From NCBI GenBank assembly GCA_949739085.1, contig CATIYU010000204.1:1-28463 (forward strand): DNA of 28,463 bases, written 5' to 3'. Positions within the stretch are counted from its first letter, which is position 1. Every line of letters begins with the position of its first letter. This stretch comes from an uncultured Eubacteriales bacterium (GTDB lineage Bacteria > Bacillota_A > Clostridia > Oscillospirales > Oscillospiraceae). Both the position numbers and the translations under genes were made by a program. The notes under the pieces were generated by a model. That model was given only the letters and a program-made list of their open reading frames with translations, did no database searches and was not told the origin of the DNA. This document shows, one piece after another, positions 22,892 to 28,463 of the stretch.

Positions 22892-22901
22892 AAAGAGAGA
22901 A

Positions 22902-22928
22902 GGGCGTCCCGTGAGGGACGCCCCTTTT
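22902..22928 (+). terminator. Terminator of degV
   Basis: A 9-bp stem GGGCGTCCC/GGGACGCCC (22902-22910 with 22915-22923), loop GTGA, then CTTTT. Confidence 0.87.
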
Positions 22929-22946
22929 GCGCTTCTGCAAAAGCTC

Positions 22947-22975
22947 TTGACAGGTGCGGCGGGAGCTGGTATTTT
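22947..22975 (+). promoter_or_regulatory. Promoter of the glutaminase gene
   Basis: TTGACA (22947-22952) and TATTTT (22970-22975), 17 bases apart. Confidence 0.75.
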
Positions 22976-23029
22976 GATATGGCCCTCTATGGGCGGTTAC
23001 AACAAGATTGTAAAAGGCGGGAAAAAGAT

Positions 23030-23947
23030 ATGGAAGAACTGTTAGAAAAGCTGCTGGAGGAGTGCCGCCCCAGCGCCGGAAAAGGCCGGGTGGCAAACTA
23101 CATCCCGGAGTTGGCCAAGGGAAACCCGGAGGCCCTGGGCATCTATGTCATCGGCAGCGAAGGAAAGCACAGCTGGGCTGGGGACTGCCGCCAGAAATTT
23201 ACTATCCAAAGTGTGGTCAAGCCCATTCTGCTGCTCCAGGCCCTGCTGGACAACGGCCCGGATCTGGTGCAGCACCGGGTGGGCGTGGAGGCCACCGGCA
23301 AACCCTTTGACGCCATCAACGCGGGTGAGCAGACTTTGGATAATGGACACATCAACCCCATGGTCAACATGGGGGCTATCGTCATGTGTACCCTCATCCG
23401 GGGGGACAGCTATGAGGAGCGGTTCCAGCGGCTGCTGGAGCTGACCCGGCAGCTGGCCGGGGACAAGGAAATCGGTGTTGACGAGGCGGTCTACCAGTCG
23501 GAGAAGAGCCACGGTAGCAAAAACCGGGCCCTGGCTTATCTGCTCAAATCCTACGGCCTGTTGGAGGACAGCGTGGAGGATGTGCTGGACTGCTATTTCC
23601 GGGCCTGCTCCATCCAGGTGGACTGCCGGGCTCTGGCCCACATCGGGGCGGTACTCTCCAACCGGGGGCGGCTGCCGGTATCTAACCAGCGGGTGTTTCC
23701 CGCGTCCCTGTCCCGGTATGTCAACGCCATTCTTATGACCTGCGGCATGTACGACGGCTCCGGCGAATTCGCGATCCGGGTGGGGGTACCGGCTAAGAGC
23801 GGCGTATCCGGCGGGATTATGGCCGTGGTGCCCACCCGTATGGGCGTTGGCATCTATGCTCCGGCCCTGGACCATAAGGGCAACAGCCTGGCGGGTATCC
23901 AGCTTTTGGAGCGGCTGAGCCGCGAGCTCTACCTGAGCATTTTCTGA
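23030..23947 (+). CDS. glsA: Glutaminase A
   Basis: Serine-dependent glutaminase, L-glutamine to L-glutamate plus ammonia, 305 residues. The beta-lactamase-like fold is marked by Ser61-x-x-Lys64 (SVVK). INPMVNMGAI, the YxSE-type segment (VYQSEKSHGSKNRAL) and KSGVSGGIMA near the end are family blocks. The start ATG at 23030 follows AAGGCGG by 8 bases; a longer in-frame start at 22979 lies beyond the predicted -10 and is less likely. In gut bacteria glutaminase is also used for acid resistance. Its 3' end overlaps that of the convergent acetyltransferase gene by 19 bases. Confidence 0.95.
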   Translation: MEELLEKLLEECRPSAGKGRVANYIPELAKGNPEALGIYVIGSEGKHSWAGDCRQKFTIQSVVKPILLLQALLDNGPDLVQHRVGVEATGKPFDAINAGEQTLDNGHINPMVNMGAIVMCTLIRGDSYEERFQRLLELTRQLAGDKEIGVDEAVYQSEKSHGSKNRALAYLLKSYGLLEDSVEDVLDCYFRACSIQVDCRALAHIGAVLSNRGRLPVSNQRVFPASLSRYVNAILMTCGMYDGSGEFAIRVGVPAKSGVSGGIMAVVPTRMGVGIYAPALDHKGNSLAGIQLLERLSRELYLSIF

Positions 23948-24429
23948 GAGGCGGGGCTAGGGGGCTCTTCCTTCCTCGTCACCACCCGGGGCGGCTGGGC
24001 CACGACGGTGCAGTGATCGGGCACGTCCCGGCTGACCACCGCACCTGCGCCAATTTTTACATTACAGCCGATTTTTATGCCGCCCACCAGGACGGCCCCC
24101 GCGCCGATGAGGCAGTTGTCTCCGATCTGGGGGGCGCGGTGGTCCACCTCCCCGATGGTGACGTTTTGGTAAATCCGGCATCCCGCGCCGATCCGGGCGT
24201 AGCGGGAGATGAAGATGCCGTGAAGGCCGTGGGGCAGGGAAGGGATGCCGGCCAGGACCGCGCCCCTGCCGATATAGCCGCCCCGTTTGTGGGCCATGCG
24301 GTTAAGGAAAAAGGTGAGTATGAGGGGGAGGAGCTCTCCCCGGGCCCGCTCCCGCCACCGGAACAGCTGCCAGTAGAGGTACAGGTTGTTGCCCAGAGAG
24401 TAGTCCGTCACTCGTTCCCGTATGTTCAT
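23929..24429 (-). CDS. Hexapeptide-repeat acetyltransferase (serine O-acetyltransferase-like)
   Basis: A 166-residue left-handed beta-helix acyltransferase. After a short helical N-terminus it shows hexapeptide repeats (IGRGAVLAGIP, ARIGAGCRIYQNVTIGE, IGDNCLIGAGAVLVGGIKIG, NVKIGAGAVVSRDVP). The overall pattern is CysE-like, but it lacks the large CysE N-terminal domain, so the acceptor could be serine, a sugar or another alcohol. The start ATG at 24429 follows GGAGG by 11 bases; the longer frame through the upstream terminator is not coding. It is the last gene before the secreted peptidase gene, separated by that gene's terminator. Confidence 0.82.
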   Translation of the reverse strand: MNIRERVTDYSLGNNLYLYWQLFRWRERARGELLPLILTFFLNRMAHKRGGYIGRGAVLAGIPSLPHGLHGIFISRYARIGAGCRIYQNVTIGEVDHRAPQIGDNCLIGAGAVLVGGIKIGCNVKIGAGAVVSRDVPDHCTVVAQPPRVVTRKEEPPSPASQKMLR

Positions 24430-24488
24430 AGAGCGCGATGCCTCCGTTTTTCCGGACTCCCGCTGGGAGGCCGGATTTTTGATGGGAA

Positions 24489-24517
24489 GAGGGCCTGTCC
24501 CCATGGGACAGGCCCTC
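24489..24517 (-). terminator. Terminator after the SLH-M3 peptidase gene
   Basis: A perfect 13-bp stem (24489-24501 with 24505-24517) with loop CAT. No long T run follows on the minus strand, so efficiency is uncertain. Confidence 0.62.
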
Positions 24518-24539
24518 GGCTGGTTGGTCTTGTCCGGAA

Positions 24540-26738
24540 TCAGGCGGCCTTGTCCGCAGCGGCCAGAATGGCGCGGCAGAGGGCGGCGCACAGCTCGGCG
24601 CGGGTCAGAGTGCCGTCGGGACGGAAGGTTCCGTCGGCGTAACCGGAGATAATGCCCAGCTCGGCCAGAGCGGCCACAGCGGCATCATCGGTGTCAGCAA
24701 AGGGAGAGGCATTCTCCGTGGACAGCTCCAGGTCCTCCGCCAGCACCTGGCAGAACTCCAGGCGGGTGATGGCGGCGTCGGGGTCCTTATCAGAGATGTC
24801 CAGGAACTCAGCCAACATGCTCCAGGTGGCGGCATACTGGGGCTGGAAGGCACCGTCCTCATAGCCGGTGACGTAGCCCTCGGAGGCCAGCGCCATAACG
24901 TACTCATAGAACCAGTTGGCCTCAGTCACGTCGGAGAAGGACACTTCCACCGTGCCGTTATCCTCATCGCCCTCGTCCGGCTGAATGGCCTCCAAACGGG
25001 CCTTTACGTCCAGAGCGGTCCACAGGGTGTCCACCAGCTCCTCCATGTAGGCGGGGGAGATGGGGCTGTCCATACCCAGGGTCTCGAAGCTCTCCTGGAA
25101 ATTCAGGCTGTAGTCCAGGGCGGTGAACTCCAGGTACTTGTCCAGAGCGGTGAAGTAGTCCTCCTGAGCGTCCAGCCAGAAAGCCAGGGCGCCGGCGGCG
25201 GAGACGGCGTAGCTGATGTAGTAGCAGGGGCTGGTGAAGGTGTGGGGGATGGTGCACCAGCTGTACATTTCGGTGCGGGGGTCATCAGCGGCGACGATGC
25301 CGTACTCGCCAGCCAGCTGGCGGTACTTCTCGTTAATCTTCTGCACCGTCAGGTCGTCCGTGCTGTAGACGAACTGCTGAAGCTCGTCATGGATAGAACC
25401 CTGGTAGAGGATGCTGACCATATTGGACAGCTGATAGTCCAGAACGAACTGGGAGTTCTCGCCGAAAATCTCAGGGTAGTAGTAGCTGAAGAGCAGCTCC
25501 AGGCCCTGGGAGTGGACCTCGGCCAGGTCGATGCTCTTGCTGCCGTCGTTCCAGCCATTGGGCTGCCAATAAAAATTGTTGTAGTGGCCGAACTCGTGGA
25601 CAGCGGTGGTGAAATCGTAGAGGTTGCCGTAGGGGGAGTTGAAGTAGAAGGGGGCGCCGTAGCCGTTGATCATGGTGGTATAGCCAACGGTGTTCTTGTA
25701 GTCGCCAAAGCCGCTGTCATAGAGGCCGTGGCCGCACATGTAGTCAAAGGACTCCTTCAGCTCACTGGACATCTGGCCGATGTAGGGCTCCATCATGTCC
25801 AGAGCGATGTCGCTGCTGTAGTCGGCGTAGAAAATCTCCTCGTCCAGTGCGTTGTTGAAGAGGGTGTTAAGAGCGCTGTACAAGGGATAGACATGCTTCT
25901 TCGCTGCCTGGTGGAACGCCTGGATCTCCTCTGGGGTGTAATCACGCTGGTAGATGGCTTCGTAGGCGTACTCGGTGTAGTTGTCGTAGCCATAGTACTG
26001 AGCGATTTCCTGGCGGACATCCACCATACGGAGGTAGAGCTCACCCAGCACCTCGTTCTGCTTCTTGACGTAGGCCAGGGAGATCTCGTCGTACTCCTCG
26101 TAGGAGATCTCACCCTGGAGGTAGGCAGAGTAGGCGGAGTTCTCGGTCCACTCCTTACCGTCAACCTCTACAGTAATGGAGGCGGCCAGCGTTTTGTACT
26201 CGTTGGTCAGAGCGGTCTCTCTGTCGGAGAGCTCCTTCTCCTCCTCAGGCATACCGCCGTAGGACAGGTAGAAGGCTACATCCGCCTCGGACAGCTGCGC
26301 CTCCAGGAAAGCGGCGCAGGGGGACTCCAGAATGGCCTTGATGAGCAGGGCCAGACCGTCCCACATGTCATAGTAGAGGCCCCAGGTATAGGCGTGCTCC
26401 TCCATGGCCTCCTCGTCGTAGACGTTCTGATCGGTGCGGATGCTGATGAGGGTGTACATGGTGAGGACGTTCATGTACTCATCGGTGATGCCGTTGAAGC
26501 GCTCCTCCACCTCAGCGGCGTTGGCCTCGTCGGCGGCCAGCTCCGCTATGGCGTCCATTTCCGCCTGGATGGCGTCGCCGTCGATGTGTTCATACTCCAT
26601 ATCGGCGAAGTTCACATCGGCGTGCTCCTGATCTGTAAAGAAGTCCGTCTCGCGGACGTCGTCCGCCGCCAGGGCGGCGGGGCACAGGCTCAGCAGCAGG
26701 GAAAGGGTCAGCAGCAGGGACAATAGTTTCTTTCTCAT
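24540..26738 (-). CDS. Secreted M3-family oligopeptidase with S-layer homology domains
   Basis: A 732-residue exported zinc metallopeptidase. The signal peptide ends at ALA-ADD (about residue 24). The M3 catalytic centre is intact: HEFGH at 381-385 and the third ligand Glu407 in DLAEVHSQ. The region between about 30 and 600 is helical, as in oligoendopeptidase F/PepF, which normally is cytoplasmic. Two SLH domains follow (about 608-657 and 680-725: SFSDVTEANWFYEYV, FADTDDAAVAALAELGIISG), so it should be anchored to secondary wall polymers on the cell surface. Many Asp, Glu and Tyr residues are consistent with extracellular life. It likely trims peptides from the gut for uptake. Promoter at 26932-26960. 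Confidence 0.93.
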   Translation of the reverse strand: MRKKLLSLLLTLSLLLSLCPAALAADDVRETDFFTDQEHADVNFADMEYEHIDGDAIQAEMDAIAELAADEANAAEVEERFNGITDEYMNVLTMYTLISIRTDQNVYDEEAMEEHAYTWGLYYDMWDGLALLIKAILESPCAAFLEAQLSEADVAFYLSYGGMPEEEKELSDRETALTNEYKTLAASITVEVDGKEWTENSAYSAYLQGEISYEEYDEISLAYVKKQNEVLGELYLRMVDVRQEIAQYYGYDNYTEYAYEAIYQRDYTPEEIQAFHQAAKKHVYPLYSALNTLFNNALDEEIFYADYSSDIALDMMEPYIGQMSSELKESFDYMCGHGLYDSGFGDYKNTVGYTTMINGYGAPFYFNSPYGNLYDFTTAVHEFGHYNNFYWQPNGWNDGSKSIDLAEVHSQGLELLFSYYYPEIFGENSQFVLDYQLSNMVSILYQGSIHDELQQFVYSTDDLTVQKINEKYRQLAGEYGIVAADDPRTEMYSWCTIPHTFTSPCYYISYAVSAAGALAFWLDAQEDYFTALDKYLEFTALDYSLNFQESFETLGMDSPISPAYMEELVDTLWTALDVKARLEAIQPDEGDEDNGTVEVSFSDVTEANWFYEYVMALASEGYVTGYEDGAFQPQYAATWSMLAEFLDISDKDPDAAITRLEFCQVLAEDLELSTENASPFADTDDAAVAALAELGIISGYADGTFRPDGTLTRAELCAALCRAILAAADKAA

Positions 26739-26925
26739 TCTCGGTTCTCATCCTTTCTCGACCTGCACGGTCATATTAGGGAATATTCCCCGTTTGCGCG
26801 AAAGGCGCGGGAAAGATCCGGGCGGCCCGGCGGCCCGCGTCCCTGTTCCCCGGCGGGGAAAAGGTCCTGGGGCGCCTGGCCCATGCCCGCTGGCGTCCTT
26901 GCCGGAATCCAGAAGCGCAATCCGC
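26739..26925 (-). promoter_or_regulatory. Long GC-rich leader of the SLH-M3 peptidase gene
   Basis: About 185 untranslated bases precede the start codon on the minus strand. They can form several hairpins, for example TTCCCC-GGC-GGGGAA, and hold a perfect 12-bp palindrome GGGAATATTCCC (26779-26790) plus GACC-N5-GGTC near the start. I recognise no known riboswitch. The intergenic region 26739-27062 also holds the two divergent promoters and no gene. Confidence 0.5.
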
Positions 26926-26931
26926 ACTTTG

Positions 26932-26960
26932 ATTATACCTGATGCGGAAAAATTTTGCAA
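26932..26960 (-). promoter_or_regulatory. Promoter of the SLH-M3 peptidase gene
   Basis: Minus-strand TTGCAA (26955-26960) and TATAAT (26932-26937) with 17-base spacing. Confidence 0.78.
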
Positions 26961-26992
26961 GAGCCTTATTGGTGAATCCATCCAGAAATCTG

Positions 26993-27022
26993 TTGAAATT
27001 TCGCCCCGCTTTTTGATATAAT
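26993..27022 (+). promoter_or_regulatory. Promoter of addB
   Basis: TTGAAA (26993-26998) and TATAAT (27017-27022), 18 bases apart, 40 bases before the start codon. Confidence 0.72.
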
Positions 27023-27062
27023 ATCCCCACATTGCGGGAAGCTATTTAGGAGGACAAGCGAT

Positions 27063-28463
27063 ATGCTGCGCATTTTGATGGGCCGGGCCAACACCGGCAA
27101 ATCCGCCCGGGTGCTGGAGGAGATCCGGAAAAACCGTTCTGGGGCGCTGCTGCTGGCTCCGGAGCACGCCAGCCACCAGGCGGAGCTGGATCTGTGCCGG
27201 GTCTGCGGCAGCTCCGCCAGCCGGTACGCCGAGGTGCTCAGTCCACGGCTGCTGGCGGGCCGGGTGCTCAGCCTCACCGGCGGCCTGGCGGACGTTGCCC
27301 TGGACGCCGGCGGCAAGCTGCTTTTGATGCAGATGGCCCTGCAGGAGGTGGTCTCCCAACTGACCGTGTACGCCAAGCCCTCCCGGAAGGCGCCGTTTCT
27401 GGCGGAGCTGGTGGCGCTGTGCGATGAGCTCACCGCCTGCCAGGTGCTGCCGGAGACGCTGGGCGAAGCGGCCCCCGCCCTGGAGGGCCTCAGCCGGGAG
27501 AAGGTGCGGGACCTCTCCCTCATCTACGCCGCCTATATGGGGCGGCTGCGCCGGGACGGGGCGGACCGCCGGGACTTGATGGACCGCATGCTGGAGCGGC
27601 TGGAGGAATCTGGCTACGCCCGGGACCGGGACGTGTATCTGGACGGCTTCACCTACTTTACCGCCCAGGAAATGCGCATGACCGCCATTTTCCTGCGCAC
27701 GGCGAGATCTGTGACTGTCACCCTGCTGGGGGACGGCAGCGGCCTGGAGATCTTTGACCAGAGCGTCCGCACCCGGGACAAGTTGGTCCGGCTGGCGGAG
27801 GAGTGCGGGGCGGCCTGCGAAGTGGAGGTGCTGCCCCAGCGGGAGCCGAAAAATGCCCTGGAGCATATCGCCGCCCGGTTTTTCGGTCCGCCGGGGCGCT
27901 GGGAGGGGGACTGCTCCGGCGCGGTTCTCTGCCGGGCGGAGAGCGTTTTCCGCGAGGTGGAGTACATAGCGGGGGAAATCCTGGCCCTGGTCCGGTCCGG
28001 GAAGTACCGGTTCCGGGATATCGCCGTGGCGGCCCGGAACCTGGACGAATACGCCGCCACGATAGAAAACGTCTTTGAGCGCTACGGCGTGCCGGTGTAC
28101 CTCAGCCGCCGCAGCGACGTGCTGGAAAAGCCGGTTCTGAGCCTGCTGGCTGGGGCTTTGGACGCTGTCTCCGGCGGCTACGAATACGAGGATATGTTCC
28201 GCTGGCTGAAAACGGGGCTGGCGGGCCTCACCGGCGGCGAGTGCGACCTTCTGGAGAACTACGCCATCCAGTGGGACATCCACGGGGCCATGTGGATTCG
28301 GGACCAGGACTGGACCGCCAATCCCGACGGCTGGCGGGAGGGGTTCTCCCCCGCCCAGGAGGAGGCCCTGGCGGAAATCAACGCCCTGCGCCGCCGGGTG
28401 GGCGGGCCGCTGGGGCGTCTGGCGGCGGGACTGCGGCAGCGGCCCGGGGCCAGGGGGAAGCTA
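27063..28463 (+). CDS. addB: ATP-dependent helicase/nuclease AddB subunit (5' part)
   Basis: Partial gene, 467 codons open to the end of the window; full AddB proteins have about 1100-1200 residues. AddB with AddA resects double-strand ends for RecA-dependent repair. The N-terminal nucleotide-binding loop GRANTGKS is at 7-14, and the block VYLDGFTYFTAQE (about residues 193-205) is the AddB form of the helicase motif region. The Fe-S/nuclease domain would lie beyond the window. The start ATG follows AGGAGG by 9 bases, behind a sigma-A promoter. addA would be expected downstream. Confidence 0.92.
   Translation, partial: MLRILMGRANTGKSARVLEEIRKNRSGALLLAPEHASHQAELDLCRVCGSSASRYAEVLSPRLLAGRVLSLTGGLADVALDAGGKLLLMQMALQEVVSQLTVYAKPSRKAPFLAELVALCDELTACQVLPETLGEAAPALEGLSREKVRDLSLIYAAYMGRLRRDGADRRDLMDRMLERLEESGYARDRDVYLDGFTYFTAQEMRMTAIFLRTARSVTVTLLGDGSGLEIFDQSVRTRDKLVRLAEECGAACEVEVLPQREPKNALEHIAARFFGPPGRWEGDCSGAVLCRAESVFREVEYIAGEILALVRSGKYRFRDIAVAARNLDEYAATIENVFERYGVPVYLSRRSDVLEKPVLSLLAGALDAVSGGYEYEDMFRWLKTGLAGLTGGECDLLENYAIQWDIHGAMWIRDQDWTANPDGWREGFSPAQEEALAEINALRRRVGGPLGRLAAGLRQRPGARGKL

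Noticed and set aside
25242..26726. A 494-codon plus-strand frame opposite the M3 peptidase
   Set aside because: Val/Leu/Gly-rich antisense shadow; the minus-strand gene has the zinc site and SLH domains.
1..28463. CRISPR arrays, insertion sequences, rRNA
   Set aside because: No regularly spaced repeats, transposase motifs, terminal inverted repeats or rRNA segments were found by reading.

Overview
The window looks like chromosomal core sequence from a GC-rich, spore-forming Gram-positive gut Clostridium of the Oscillospiraceae type (Flavonifractor, Pseudoflavonifractor or Lawsonibacter relatives). The grounds are gene content (YitT, YmdB, RlmH, WalJ-like, MurA, QueT, DegV, AddB, a SpoIVFA/SpoIVFB-like pair, an S-layer-anchored M3 peptidase), strong GC preference at third codon positions, AGGAGG-type ribosome sites and many sigma-A promoters of the TTGACA-N17-TATAAT kind. 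The species is inferred, not proven. I see no insertion sequence, CRISPR array, rRNA or intact prophage.

Layout. 1-2.9 kb: a HAD phosphatase and an XRE-S24 (cI/HdiR-like) self-cleaving repressor on the minus strand. Facing away from the repressor is a strong promoter with a LexA-type palindrome just downstream of its -10 box. Then come a minus-strand tRNA-Thr/tRNA-Tyr operon with its own promoter and terminator, and a compact three-gene plus-strand cluster (zinc-ribbon, helical protein, sigma-70 region-4-like HTH). 2.9-9.9 kb: YitT; asparaginase and YmdB (minus); a DUF5662 protein; RlmH and a WalJ-like hydrolase translationally coupled (minus); MurA (minus); and a queuosine-precursor transporter (queT) behind a structured leader.

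10-16.1 kb: a MarR regulator with a 12-bp direct-repeat operator and its MATE exporter; an exported protein with two stalk-type repeats; a small lipoprotein; and an overlapping M50/M23 pair that I read as a SpoIVFB/SpoIVFA-like sporulation module with a candidate sigma-E promoter. 16.2-22 kb: a FAD oxidoreductase with a C-terminal Rieske domain, then a tightly overlapped operon: DUF624 membrane protein, MoeA/CinA-like molybdopterin-binding protein, modA, modB, modC. 22-28.5 kb: DegV, glutaminase, a hexapeptide acetyltransferase, a secreted M3 peptidase with SLH anchors, and the 5' part of addB running off the window.

The least explained parts are the three-gene zinc-ribbon/sigma-like cluster, the LexA-boxed promoter that points into the antisense of the tRNAs with no convincing gene behind it, the queT leader, and the SpoIVFA-like protein that keeps all its LytM zinc ligands.
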